Virus record (IMG/VR): IMGVR_UViG_3300010885_038727
Span: 1 to 29,517 of that record
Reading direction: 5' to 3' (one strand)
Source: a virus
DNA length: 29,517 nt
Every line of letters starts with the position of its first letter. Position 1 is the stretch's first letter. This document shows positions 16,376 through 25,109 of the stretch, one piece after another. A model generated the notes under the pieces. That model was not told the DNA's origin and did no database searches. It worked only from the letters and a program-made list of their open reading frames with translations. The position numbers were made by a program, and so were the translations under genes.

Positions 16376-19144
16376 TTATAATCTTCCTGCGCTGGCGCTG
16401 TTCACTGCCTGCACCTTCCAGAGCTGACCGCTCAGCTCGAACGGATTGTTATAGCCGCTCACAGTGACCCGGTTGCCGACGTAATACCCCATGAAAGTCG
16501 GCTGGATCAGGTTATGCCCTGCAACTGGTGCCGAAATGGATGTCGACTGAACAAAAGCCGGAGATGATGGATTGTTCGCCGTCTTGAATTGCACGTTCAC
16601 GGTAGAGTTCTGTGACTGGGATGCCGCTATCAGCACGTAGCGTGTCACCAACTTCTCATTGTCGGCTGCCCCCATGTCACCCAATCCGCTCTCCAGAGTG
16701 GAGTCGTAGCCGGCAGTGTTCCGGTGCCAGATGCCAGGCAGGACCGTGAACCCAACGGAACCGGAGGTGTTTGGGGTCGCCCCGAATGCCGTCACCGATG
16801 TGGCAGAGATCCAGCTCGTTACAGATACCATGTCCCCGCTGGGAAACATCAGGGTCTTGCCGATGTGGTCCACCGTGAAGAAAACCCCACTGCTGCTCAC
16901 CGTGACATAATTTGGAGTTCCGCTCGCCGTAACGGAAGCTCTGACCGTCGGGCTTTCGATGGGAGCATCGAACAGACCGTAGCGCTGCACTCCACCCACA
17001 TCGTCTCCATAGAGGAAGAGCCAGTCTTGGCGGATGGGATGCTGAACGCGGGATGCGCAGCGTATCGGAGCGCTCGTCGTGCGGCAGGACTTGTAAGCGT
17101 AGTCGTAGCAAAGAGCGCGATCAGACCCGCTGCCTGTCCAGCCCCAAACCCATTCCCTCGTCAACGGGTTTTCCGCCACGAACGCGTTTTCAGGATCAGC
17201 AGGGGCCGCAGCAAAGAAAACGTCTTGAGCCGCTTGCAACTCCGGCAGCTCCTGAGGGGTTTGGGTGAATAAATCGAACTTGTAGAACCCGTTCCTACCA
17301 GCATAGATATGCGCACTGCCATAAAATCCACCGCCGGCCGCTACCACGGTGTTTCGGTAGCACAGCGTCTGCCCCTTGTTTGCGACGGCAATGCGCTGAA
17401 AGGTGTAAGGCGTGACGGCATCTCCGGTGAACGTGCCGAGGAAAATTGCCGGCGTCTCCTTGTAGATCACCATCTGGTCACGCAGTTGCAATGCCTTGAT
17501 GATGGCTCCACCGTCGTCCACCAGGTCCGCGAAAGTCCCGGCGTAGCTGTTGAATGCGTCTGAAGCCTCAATGTTGGAAACCTGGTTGCCGCTGGAGACG
17601 ATCGGATTGAGCACGGGATGCGCAATGAAACATGACATGGCAATCCCTGGCCGGATGCCCGTGACCCCAACCGTCATGGACGATCCGCCGAAACCGGCGT
17701 AGGTGATGACGATGTCGGTCGATCCGCCCACCGTGGAGGCGATTGATCCTCCCACTTGGTTGCGCATCGCCAGCTCTGAAAGCGACCGGATCGGATACTT
17801 GAAGATCAGCTGCCGGTCGTAAAGGGCTGCGCCCACTGGCACTGTGGCTCCAAAACGCCGAGGCTGACCCGGCATTGAGGGAATAAGCCTCCAGGGGAAC
17901 CGCTGCATGAGCGATTTGTCGGTGAAGGCGCCGTAAGCCGCAGTGCTTTCAAGGTAGATTGTGTTCAGCGGGACAATCTGGGTTCCATCATCAATCAGAC
18001 CTCCAGTCGCATTGGATGTGATTCCACCAACCGAAACTCCGTAAACGTGGCTGATTATCGCTGATTGGCCTGAACTGAAAAACAGTGTCAACCCCGGGGC
18101 GGCGAGCGATTGGTCAGGCAAACCATTAGGAAACAGCGTCTTGGGATCTGCGGGATTGCCATTACTCGTAAGCAACTGACCGTAGGCGTCGCGGGACACC
18201 TGATACGCCCCCCTCGTGGGTGCCATGAGCATGGCGAAGTCCGCATCGTTGATCTGCCATAAATCCATGCAGAGCAGGTTCCCATCATGGGCAGCGATGG
18301 TGCCCACACTCGCAATCTGTTGTTCTCTGAGTTCGTAGATGGGAAAAGCGCTTTGATCACCAGGATGATACGTCAACGGAAGGTCCACGCCATTGTTGAG
18401 CACCAGATAGTCTCCGACTTGCACCGCCTCCCATCTCCGACCCAGAGCGGATAGCCCACCTGCAATCTGTATCCAGCCGTTTTGCGTCTCGTCTACGTAT
18501 GGCGTGGTATCGTCGTTCAGGAAGTAGTCGCTTGATCCGACGACCCCGAGTGTTGAGGTTGCAAGAATTAGCGCTGTGCAGACCGTGGCTCGCGGCCCGA
18601 AGAGGTAATAATCTGCCTGAGTGGTTGTAAATGTTCCGCTTGCTTCCAATACGGAAGTCCAGGCACCCGACGTGCCGCCGGAATAGGTTCCGAGGGCGTA
18701 GGAATTTCCCAGGACAAAGGAATAAAAGGTGCCAACGGTAAGCTGTAAATGAAGTGGATCACTTGGGAAACCACTCCAGGTGGCACCTGGCGGGATCGCG
18801 CTTCCGGGGCCGATGACATAACGAGTATCCTCGGTGCCTGTGTAGGCCCAAAGCGTCGTCTTGTTGCCAGCCACGATCGTACGCTTTCCATCCCCTCGTC
18901 GCGCTTGAGCCAACACGGTCAGCGGATCGCTACCATCCCCAGGGTAGGTCTGAATCCGTGAATCAATCATTGGGTTGAGCGCAAGACCATCACAACCTTC
19001 GGCCCGAATCTCCCGGTCAATGACACGCCGCCAGTCTCGTTTGACAATGTAATTCCCCAAACCGGCCGCCTCTGAGGACATGCCAGCCATGAGCTTCCCG
19101 CCCTGGGAGGGCTTGATCTCCAGAGATGGCGTTTGACGGGCCAT
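16376..19144 (-). CDS. Large virion protein, candidate tail tube/nozzle protein, 922 aa
   Basis: The protein is long and beta-rich throughout. Stretches such as DYLVLNNGVDLPLTYHPGD and DGNLLCMDLWQIND look like repeated blades or sheets, and short Gly/Ser-rich turns lie between them. It has no signal peptide or membrane helix. Length, content and position (after the neck genes and before the fibre) fit the large distal tail protein of short-tailed phages, of which T7 gp12 (about 800 residues) is the model. I see no diagnostic motif, so this is inferred from context. It begins 2 bases after the previous stop, without a clear Shine-Dalgarno. A phage stabilisation or hub protein is the main alternative. 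Confidence 0.82.
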   Translation of the reverse strand: MARQTPSLEIKPSQGGKLMAGMSSEAAGLGNYIVKRDWRRVIDREIRAEGCDGLALNPMIDSRIQTYPGDGSDPLTVLAQARRGDGKRTIVAGNKTTLWAYTGTEDTRYVIGPGSAIPPGATWSGFPSDPLHLQLTVGTFYSFVLGNSYALGTYSGGTSGAWTSVLEASGTFTTTQADYYLFGPRATVCTALILATSTLGVVGSSDYFLNDDTTPYVDETQNGWIQIAGGLSALGRRWEAVQVGDYLVLNNGVDLPLTYHPGDQSAFPIYELREQQIASVGTIAAHDGNLLCMDLWQINDADFAMLMAPTRGAYQVSRDAYGQLLTSNGNPADPKTLFPNGLPDQSLAAPGLTLFFSSGQSAIISHVYGVSVGGITSNATGGLIDDGTQIVPLNTIYLESTAAYGAFTDKSLMQRFPWRLIPSMPGQPRRFGATVPVGAALYDRQLIFKYPIRSLSELAMRNQVGGSIASTVGGSTDIVITYAGFGGSSMTVGVTGIRPGIAMSCFIAHPVLNPIVSSGNQVSNIEASDAFNSYAGTFADLVDDGGAIIKALQLRDQMVIYKETPAIFLGTFTGDAVTPYTFQRIAVANKGQTLCYRNTVVAAGGGFYGSAHIYAGRNGFYKFDLFTQTPQELPELQAAQDVFFAAAPADPENAFVAENPLTREWVWGWTGSGSDRALCYDYAYKSCRTTSAPIRCASRVQHPIRQDWLFLYGDDVGGVQRYGLFDAPIESPTVRASVTASGTPNYVTVSSSGVFFTVDHIGKTLMFPSGDMVSVTSWISATSVTAFGATPNTSGSVGFTVLPGIWHRNTAGYDSTLESGLGDMGAADNEKLVTRYVLIAASQSQNSTVNVQFKTANNPSSPAFVQSTSISAPVAGHNLIQPTFMGYYVGNRVTVSGYNNPFELSGQLWKVQAVNSASAGRL

Positions 19145-19146
19145 GC

Positions 19147-19749
19147 TTAATATCCGGATTGCTGCGCGCTACCACCGATCAGTTGCCACGCGCTTCCGTC
19201 CCATTCCAGCTCCGCAGAGCTGGCCGTGAACGTCCCGAAGCGGCCCAACATGATGCTCGTTGATGCGGCAAAGGTTCCGGTAATCTTGAAAAATGCTGTG
19301 TTGGCCACCGCCGAACCGAGGATGAAGGCGCGTTTGTTCTGGCGCTGATAGTTTCCGTTGGGAAGCGCCACAGAATACAGCGTCGATTTTGTTGCTGTGA
19401 CGGTTCCCGTGGCGTTTGTTGTCGTGGGATAGGTGAGCCCATACGTGAACTGAGTCGTGCTGGTGACTGTGATTATCCAGGTTCCGTTGTAGGAATACTG
19501 AACAGCACCACTGACCGTAACGACGTCGCCACTCGTAAACCCATGCGCGATCGTGGAGGTGAATGCCGCAAGAACACCTGTCGATGTAAGCGTCGACATC
19601 GTAGCGGTAGACGTTGTTGACACCGTCTGGTTGAAGTAGGTGACATCCGTCGTGAGGTCAATCGTGTCTGCGCCGGTGACGTTCTGGACCATCGGCGATT
19701 GCACCGGTCTGAGCCACGGCGGGAGAGGGGCGGGAATTTGAGGGTTCAT
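19147..19749 (-). CDS. Beta-rich phage structural protein, 200 aa
   Basis: I choose the ATG at 19749 because it overlaps the previous stop as ATGA and has GAAAGG about 9 bases upstream; the frame stays open further upstream but only inside the preceding gene. Residues about 55-110 contain HGFTSGDVVTVSGA followed by NGTWIITV and TTQFTYGL, a small beta-sandwich repeat found in many phage tail and baseplate proteins. The C-terminal half has Thr/Ala-rich strands ending in LEWDGSAWQLIGG, which resembles endings of phage virion proteins. It is probably a tail or neck accessory protein. Confidence 0.75.
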   Translation of the reverse strand: MNPQIPAPLPPWLRPVQSPMVQNVTGADTIDLTTDVTYFNQTVSTTSTATMSTLTSTGVLAAFTSTIAHGFTSGDVVTVSGAVQYSYNGTWIITVTSTTQFTYGLTYPTTTNATGTVTATKSTLYSVALPNGNYQRQNKRAFILGSAVANTAFFKITGTFAASTSIMLGRFGTFTASSAELEWDGSAWQLIGGSAQQSGY

Positions 19750-20504
19750 ACAAAGCCTTTCGATTTGGTTCGCGTGTAAATGTTGCTGCGCTTGTTGCTG
19801 TATTGGAGGTGGAACGCAGCGGCCCGCTGAATGTCGCGCTCGATGTAGCTGGCGAACTGAGCCTGCACCCACCAAGCCACTGCCTGCGCTGCCTCTTCCT
19901 CGAACGGCACCAGTTCCGCATCCCGGTAGTCCAGCTTCTGGCCGTCCCAGAACATGGAAAAAACCCAAGCCCCGTCCACCGCCGGGAATAGGTAAAACTG
20001 ATCGTGCTTCGGGCTGATCGCCATGATGCCAGCCTTTTGGCGACCAGCGCTTTTCAGCATGCTGATTGTATTCGCGACCGCGATGGCTGAATTGCCAGAT
20101 GCAGTCAGGCTGACGTAATCACTGTTTAGAGTGTCCAGCGTCGCATTGGTTGTGAGCTGAAATCGGCCCTCCCAAGGCACCTGAACAACCGGGTAACGCA
20201 CCTGATCGTAGACGTTGTAATACCAGCCGGACTGGAGCTCAGCCATCGGCGGCATAACCCCGACACTCGCGCTCCCATCAGCGGCAAAGTCTTGGTTGTA
20301 ATAGATGGTCTCGTTATTGCGGGTGAACTCTGGAATGAAGTTCGCCAGATCCAACACCGCTTGGCGGATCGTTTTTCGATAGTAAACCGAGCTGCCGTCG
20401 ATGTTCATTGAGCCGAACAGTCGCTTGCATTCGAGCGGGCAGAGCGAGTCCACCGCCGCGTTGAATTGAAGCCATGTCCACCCAGTTGGCAGGTCGGCAG
20501 CCAT
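19746..20504 (-). CDS. Putative head-tail connector / adaptor protein, 252 aa
   Basis: A soluble mixed alpha/beta protein without signal peptide. The N-terminus (GWTWLQFNAAVDSLCPLECK) is helical. The middle has Tyr/Trp-rich strands, and the C-terminal third is a helix bundle (EEEAAQAVAWWVQAQFASYI) ending with basic residues. Size and place, between the capsid genes and the long tail protein, fit a neck adaptor that sits under the portal. The start has GAGG about eight bases upstream and lies one base after the previous stop. Assignment is by context only. Confidence 0.72.
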   Translation of the reverse strand: MAADLPTGWTWLQFNAAVDSLCPLECKRLFGSMNIDGSSVYYRKTIRQAVLDLANFIPEFTRNNETIYYNQDFAADGSASVGVMPPMAELQSGWYYNVYDQVRYPVVQVPWEGRFQLTTNATLDTLNSDYVSLTASGNSAIAVANTISMLKSAGRQKAGIMAISPKHDQFYLFPAVDGAWVFSMFWDGQKLDYRDAELVPFEEEAAQAVAWWVQAQFASYIERDIQRAAAFHLQYSNKRSNIYTRTKSKGFV

Positions 20505-20505
20505 G

Positions 20506-20916
20506 TTATTTCCTCAAGCGCGGTTGTACCGATACCACCTCAATCGCCTCACCCACCGAAGCCAACGGGGTGACGGGCGGATCTCCGGCCGGTGCTGTTG
20601 GATTAGGGTCAATGAGCCCCACAGAAGCGGCAGCTTGCACTCCTGGCGTCGGTGTTGATGCTGCCAGAGATGGCGCGTAGCCGTTGGAGGCCGCCATCTT
20701 TTTTTTGATGCAATGACCGTATTCGGCCTCGGTCAACACCGTGATCGAGGATTTTGGGTTCAGCGCAGCCTCATCCAGTGCGGCGATCTCCTTGGCGTCA
20801 GATGTGGCGTAAGCACCCATCCATGCTCCAGTGTGCTCGTAGGGCGAAAACTGAAACGAGATGCCCCCTAGACTGAGGATGCGATTGCAGTTGGTAAGAT
20901 GATAGAATTTTTGCAT
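20506..20916 (-). CDS. Hypothetical head/neck protein, 136 aa
   Basis: I choose the ATG at 20916 (MQKFYHLTNCNRILSLGGIS). The frame also opens 15 codons upstream, but those codons would translate the terminator hairpin at 20930-20956. Residues 1-75 form a compact domain with FSPYEHTGAWMGAY and TVLTEAEYGHCIKKK. The rest is a Pro/Ala/Val-rich tail ending PRLRK. There is no Shine-Dalgarno, and the U-tract of the terminator lies directly before the ATG, so translation probably depends on read-through or on a promoter I cannot see. I do not recognise the family. Confidence 0.72.
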   Translation of the reverse strand: MQKFYHLTNCNRILSLGGISFQFSPYEHTGAWMGAYATSDAKEIAALDEAALNPKSSITVLTEAEYGHCIKKKMAASNGYAPSLAASTPTPGVQAAASVGLIDPNPTAPAGDPPVTPLASVGEAIEVVSVQPRLRK

Positions 20917-20920
20917 GGGT

Positions 20921-20956
20921 AAAAAGAGAGGGCGCTGACCGGTTAGGCCAACGCCC
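20921..20956 (-). terminator. Intrinsic terminator after signal-peptide gene
   Basis: The minus strand reads GGGCG-T-TGGCC, a short loop, then GGTCA-G-CGCCC: about 11 pairs including two G-U, spanning 20930-20956. It is followed by TCTCTTTTT. The U-tract ends 4 bases before the ATG of the 136-residue gene. Confidence 0.82.
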
Positions 20957-20991
20957 GGCATGACCGAGACGAATCAGGCATGCGTGATTGT

Positions 20992-21597
20992 TCAATACCA
21001 GTAACCGGCTCGAATCGAAGTGATCGATACCGGGAGGGTGATCACACTGTTGGCAATGCTCAGCAGCTTAAACCATTTTGCGCCGCCAAAGGTCGAAGCA
21101 GGGATGGTGTAGATGAAGGTCTGAGGTATAGCAGCCGTGCCAACCAAGGGCACCTGGACGGTGATCAATGTCCCGGCTGCTCCTAGCAGTGTTGTAAAAG
21201 TTACAGCGTTGGTGCCGAGCAATCCAGCCCCCTTCGTGATGGATGGATCGTCCAAGGCTACAGCGAATGTCAGGGTGAGCAGGCAGGCAGTAGCACTGGC
21301 AACACTGGCTTGGATCTGGAGCGTTTCACCAACGGCGTTCAGATCCGTGGCCGTCACACCCTTGGTGGACACCCAAGGCCCGCTGACCGGGTAGTTGGCG
21401 TTGACCAGATTCGTTGCACCCGCGGTTGCGGCCGCGGATGTAGTCGCGCCGCTTGCGACCGTGGCTGACCAGCTGAAGTTGGTGTTCAACAATTCCTTGC
21501 TGTAGAAATAGGTAACACCGGAGGTCTGAGCGCCCGCGATGAACACGGAAGCGGCCAGTGCAATGGTGATTGCACCGAAGAATTTGATTTTTGTCAT
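20992..21597 (-). CDS. Secreted-type phage protein with Sec signal peptide, 201 aa
   Basis: The N-terminus is a textbook signal peptide: Lys at 3 and 5, hydrophobic core FFGAITIALAASVFIA, and an AGA/Q cleavage site after residue 23. The mature part (about 178 residues) is Thr/Ala/Val/Gly-rich and beta-predicted, with one Cys and no Lys-rich surface, ending RAGYWY. It lies 56 bases after the capsid gene and before an intrinsic terminator, so it appears to be co-transcribed with the capsid gene at high level. That position is usual for a capsid decoration protein, which would not need export. I cannot tell whether it is a decoration protein, an envelope-directed protein or something else. Confidence 0.78.
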   Translation of the reverse strand: MTKIKFFGAITIALAASVFIAGAQTSGVTYFYSKELLNTNFSWSATVASGATTSAAATAGATNLVNANYPVSGPWVSTKGVTATDLNAVGETLQIQASVASATACLLTLTFAVALDDPSITKGAGLLGTNAVTFTTLLGAAGTLITVQVPLVGTAAIPQTFIYTIPASTFGGAKWFKLLSIANSVITLPVSITSIRAGYWY

Positions 21598-21615
21598 AAT
21601 TTTGTGGACTCAAGT

Positions 21616-21644
21616 GAGCCGGACGATTTCATGTCTTCCGGCTC
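21616..21644 (-). other. Hairpin between capsid gene and signal-peptide gene
   Basis: A perfect 8-bp stem GAGCCGGA/TCCGGCTC (21616-21623 with 21637-21644) with a 13-base loop lies 10-38 bases after the capsid stop. No U-tract follows, so it is more likely an mRNA-processing or stability element, or a weak attenuator, than a full terminator. Confidence 0.55.
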
Positions 21645-21653
21645 GTTAATCGG

Positions 21654-23552
21654 TTACTTGTTCGCCGAAAGATCGCATCCGGGAACGGTGAGCTTGGCGC
21701 AAGCGTCGCTGTAGTTCTCAATCAACCGGTGTCGGTTGGTGTTTCCTACGGAGACCTCAAAGGTTCGGCTGTTGAGCAGCACGTGCTGGACGTTCTGCTG
21801 AATCACGTATTTGTAGACGTTATCCGCCAGGTTGTTCGTGCGGGGCACGGACATGTTCTTGATGATGCCGACCATCACATCCGACCAGTCGATCATCCAG
21901 ATCGCTCGGCCACCGGATTTCTGACCAGTCTGGAACTGGGCAACCTTGTCATCAAAATATTGGTCGCTGAACACGTTGAGCGTGTAGCCGTAGTCAGGCA
22001 GCTCGTAGCTGTCATACTCGAACATCACTGATCCGTTGAAGGTGATCTTCTTGCCCGACTCCATCCACATGCTCACGTTGTCGATGCCATACTTCTGCTT
22101 GTAGTAGCGGGTCATCATCTGACGGAGCAGGGGACGGGTGAAGCGCAGATCCGTCATGATGTCGATGTCCGTCACTTCGGAGCCGCTTTCGCCTTCGCGC
22201 TCGCGTTTCACGTAGTAGCCGGCCTCGAACAGGGCATCCACGTCGAGTGGACCCGCCTGAGCGTCGTAGACATTGCCGCACGCGGCAATCTGAGTCCGGA
22301 TGCCCAAGGTGCGGGAAATATATTCGATCGCCAGGGTGCCGGACTCGCCGGATGAGGCCCATGCCGGATCGTTCACCAGCGGCAGGTTGTTCCAGCCGGA
22401 AAGTGATTGGTTTTCGTTCTCACCGTCGCCGTAGAACGCGGATTCATAGAAAAAATCTTCCATGAACTTCTCTTGCTGGGCACGCAAGCGGGCCAATGGG
22501 AGGAGGCGGAACTTGCGCAGTCCCTCGCTGGTTGTCGCCGATTCAAGGGCCTTGACGTATTCGTCGTTGTATTTGTGGACCCACCGGTGCGTCTGGCGCC
22601 AGTATTCCACCAGCCCATACTCGTTGTAGCCAGGCAGGGCGTTGCCGTACTGCTGAAAGTCGCTCACCGAGTTGGCACCGATCTTTGCGATGCCGGTGAT
22701 CGGTTGATACGCCAACTTCTGAGCGGCTGTGGCGGTCTCATACCAGCCGGCCGTGCTAGTGGTCAGCACGCCGAACGCGCCGGTTGTTTGAGATGTGCCG
22801 TTGCCATTGGGGGTGAGCGTCCCTGATGGGACGGTGCTGTCACCCTTGAAGGTTTTATTGGGAACCACCAAGACGTAGCAGGTGTTGGTATCGGCACCCG
22901 ATGCCGCATCCACAATGCGCAGCTGACTGGTGTATTTCGTGCCATCCGCACCAACGAATTCCACCGTCAGCGAATGCCGGGGTAGAAAGTATTTCTCGGG
23001 GTTCTTTAGGACGTTGTTCGGCGACTTCGCAAAAGGTGAACTGTCGTAATCCGAGCTGCCGTTGTTGATCGTCAATACCCAAGGGGCAGTGACGAGGGCG
23101 TTTAAGGTGATCGTGCCGTTTGCGACGCCTTGAAAAGTCCCAAGAGTCCCGCCTGAAGGGGTGAAGGCTGACAGCAGGACGCCGGTTGCAACCCGGAAGT
23201 AGCCAGGATTAACCCGGTTGCGGCGAGGCACCAAGCGAAAGGGCTGAATAACCGACTGCGGACTGACACCGCCACTCACTTTGAGGGGGGTGTGGCGCGA
23301 GAGCAATAGGTCAGTCAGGGTTCGCTGCTTGGACCCAGCCATGCGGGCTTCCTTGGACTGAGCGATGATCTTGTCAAGACCCACCTCCTTGAACATCACC
23401 GACTCAATGTCGGACTTGTTCCAACCCTGCACGGTGGCACGGGTGAGACTCATCGCGTCATCCACGACGATCATTCGAGGGTCGCAGTTTGTCCCGAAAC
23501 CGTTCGCTGCGCTATTCGGGGCTTGCGCTGCCCCAGCTGGTGTGTTGGCCAT
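21654..23552 (-). CDS. Major capsid protein, 632 aa
   Basis: Assignment rests on order and layout: portal, scaffold-like protein, terminator, then this gene with its own leader. The N-terminus is Ala/Asn-rich and flexible, followed by a helix region (WNKSDIESVMFKEVGLDKII) and a long central beta region. The C-terminal half has Tyr/Trp-rich strands and helices (LRQMMTRYYKQKYGIDNVSM), as expected for a HK97-type fold with insertions. At 632 residues it is larger than most capsid proteins (often 300-450), so it probably carries an inserted domain in the beta-rich region around residues 130-300. The 141-base upstream gap carries a terminator and a dyad. There is no Shine-Dalgarno before the ATG. 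Confidence 0.8.
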   Translation of the reverse strand: MANTPAGAAQAPNSAANGFGTNCDPRMIVVDDAMSLTRATVQGWNKSDIESVMFKEVGLDKIIAQSKEARMAGSKQRTLTDLLLSRHTPLKVSGGVSPQSVIQPFRLVPRRNRVNPGYFRVATGVLLSAFTPSGGTLGTFQGVANGTITLNALVTAPWVLTINNGSSDYDSSPFAKSPNNVLKNPEKYFLPRHSLTVEFVGADGTKYTSQLRIVDAASGADTNTCYVLVVPNKTFKGDSTVPSGTLTPNGNGTSQTTGAFGVLTTSTAGWYETATAAQKLAYQPITGIAKIGANSVSDFQQYGNALPGYNEYGLVEYWRQTHRWVHKYNDEYVKALESATTSEGLRKFRLLPLARLRAQQEKFMEDFFYESAFYGDGENENQSLSGWNNLPLVNDPAWASSGESGTLAIEYISRTLGIRTQIAACGNVYDAQAGPLDVDALFEAGYYVKREREGESGSEVTDIDIMTDLRFTRPLLRQMMTRYYKQKYGIDNVSMWMESGKKITFNGSVMFEYDSYELPDYGYTLNVFSDQYFDDKVAQFQTGQKSGGRAIWMIDWSDVMVGIIKNMSVPRTNNLADNVYKYVIQQNVQHVLLNSRTFEVSVGNTNRHRLIENYSDACAKLTVPGCDLSANK

Positions 23553-23587
23553 AGTTTGTTTTTTGTTGCGGCGTTTGTTGCGCCTAT

Positions 23588-23603
23588 AGACTCAAAATAG
23601 TGT
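23588..23603 (-). promoter_or_regulatory. Dyad ACACT-N6-AGTCT in the capsid gene leader
   Basis: The minus strand reads ACACT-ATTTTG-AGTCT followed by ATAGG. One arm position is mismatched. The element sits between the terminator and the capsid ATG, 35 bases before the start, where a promoter for the capsid operon would be expected. Confidence 0.48.
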
Positions 23604-23623
23604 AGGTATAAAAGCCCTCTAAA

Positions 23624-23658
23624 TTAAAAAGCCCGGAGCGCCTCATTTCACTCCGGGC
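23624..23658 (-). terminator. Intrinsic terminator after scaffold gene
   Basis: An 8-bp GC-rich stem (GCCCGGAG at 23631-23638 pairing with CTCCGGGC at 23651-23658, loop of 12) is followed on the minus strand by TTTTT and further T residues. It ends the packaging operon before the capsid gene. Confidence 0.85.
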
Positions 23659-23676
23659 CATACTTGTAAAATTCGC

Positions 23677-23694
23677 GGTTGTAGAAAAACAACC
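23677..23694 (-). other. Second hairpin overlapping scaffold stop codon
   Basis: GGTTGT (23677-23682) pairs with ACAACC (23689-23694) around a 6-base loop. The first base is also the last base of the scaffold stop codon. No clean U-tract follows, so it may assist the stronger terminator downstream or protect the mRNA 3' end. Confidence 0.5.
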
Positions 23695-25109
23695 TACTTA
23701 ACCATCCTCAGGTGAGACACGAGGGAAGACAGCGGAACCGGAGAGTTGTCGATTACAGCCGCTGTTTTCGGGGTGGTGGCTGCCCCTGGGGATGATCCAG
23801 GACGAGACTGTGGAGGGCGTAGTTCGGTCGGTACCTTGGAGGGTTGCGATTGCATATTCCCAACCTGTTTCTTTGGGGCCTTCTCGAAACCATACTTTTT
23901 AGCGTTTTCCCTCACGCTTTCTATGCTTCTTTCCGCACTTTCTTTGGTCCGAACGGCCATCATGTCAATGATTGTGGAGTCTGTGAAAGTCCAGTAGCGC
24001 TGGGTTTGCCATTTCGTGGCGTCAAATGTCGCCCCCTCCGTCCGGTCCTGGGACAGCATTGAGATGAATTGAGACCTGGGAATGAATGTTCGGTTTGCTT
24101 GCCGGAGGTATTTTCCACCGCGCTCAGCGAAAGATTGCCCCTCGCGGTTGATGAAATCTGCGATTTGGCTGTGAGTCTGGTTCGCTGCATCGAACTCGGA
24201 CGCGCCGTTGCGGAGCATCAGGAACTCCTCGGCCAACCGCATGTGGTTGCCAACCGCCTCGCGCATCATCCCCACTTCCAGAGGAAACTCTTCCGCTGCG
24301 GCTTCACTCCCTTTCTCCAAAGAGAACTTGTGGGCATCGCTCAAAACGGAGTTCGCGTCAGATGACACCAAGTTCCCAATCTGCTTCGTGAAATTGTTGC
24401 GCACGTAATCCGCCACCTGCGGCTGGATGGATGCACGCTTGGACTCCATCTTGAGACGATTGATGGTCGGTGTCAGTTCGGCAATCTGCCGGTCTGTGGC
24501 CTTTTTTGCGGCGACGTTGATGAAATCCGGCTGGCTCAGTGCCGGTTTGCTCTTTAACAGGGACACATACTGGTCGTCATCCTCTTCGATGTTCGGGTTC
24601 TCGTTACGCAGCGCTTGAGCGCGGGTCTCAAAATTGTAATACCAGCGCTTTAGTGATTCAGCGTGCCCGGCATAGCGATCAGGAAAAAGTCTCTCAGCCA
24701 CCATGGCATCCTCCAGCTCTTCGCGCTGCCGGTTGTTGAACCGGGTCATGTCCTGCTGGGGCGGACTCGGTGCAGTGGATGTGGGGTGACTCGGAGGGGG
24801 AGGCCCATCGACCAGATAGTGGCCCTTGGTGAATGACTTAACCGCTTTTCGTTTCTCGGGCGTGGGTGCCGTGACTGGTTCCTGGGTCAGGACCGCCGAG
24901 TCATCGACGACTGGTTCCAATTCGGCCGGTTCGATTTGAGCAGGCTCTGCCGCGCTTGGCTCACCTTTCAGATCGCGAAGGATGGCAGCCAGGAGCATGT
25001 CCGGCTCGGCGGCCGGGGCTGCTGGTTGCTCAGTTCCGGTGGATGTTGGGTCGATCAATGCCACCTCTTCAGGTGGCGTCTGGTTGGGTTCGTTCGTCTC
25101 GGTTGGCAT
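23694..25109 (-). CDS. Putative capsid scaffolding protein, 471 aa
   Basis: Pro/Glu/Thr/Ala-rich disordered N-terminus (about residues 1-115), a long charged helical middle (about 120-415) with probable coiled coils, and a Pro/Ser/Gln-rich disordered tail ending in LRMVK. This is the usual layout of phage scaffolds, and the gene lies directly between portal and capsid. It starts 3 bases after the portal stop. I see no Ser/His/Asp protease signature, so the maturation protease, if there is one, is not evident in this window. A scaffold-protease fusion remains possible. Confidence 0.75.
   Translation of the reverse strand: MPTETNEPNQTPPEEVALIDPTSTGTEQPAAPAAEPDMLLAAILRDLKGEPSAAEPAQIEPAELEPVVDDSAVLTQEPVTAPTPEKRKAVKSFTKGHYLVDGPPPPSHPTSTAPSPPQQDMTRFNNRQREELEDAMVAERLFPDRYAGHAESLKRWYYNFETRAQALRNENPNIEEDDDQYVSLLKSKPALSQPDFINVAAKKATDRQIAELTPTINRLKMESKRASIQPQVADYVRNNFTKQIGNLVSSDANSVLSDAHKFSLEKGSEAAAEEFPLEVGMMREAVGNHMRLAEEFLMLRNGASEFDAANQTHSQIADFINREGQSFAERGGKYLRQANRTFIPRSQFISMLSQDRTEGATFDATKWQTQRYWTFTDSTIIDMMAVRTKESAERSIESVRENAKKYGFEKAPKKQVGNMQSQPSKVPTELRPPQSRPGSSPGAATTPKTAAVIDNSPVPLSSLVSHLRMVK

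Noticed and set aside
19750-19968. Longer start for the 200-aa beta-rich protein
   Set aside because: The extension lies inside the adaptor gene. The ATGA overlap and the purine-rich site support 19749.
21616-21644. Hairpin after the capsid gene as a full intrinsic terminator
   Set aside because: The stem is good but no U-tract follows on the minus strand.
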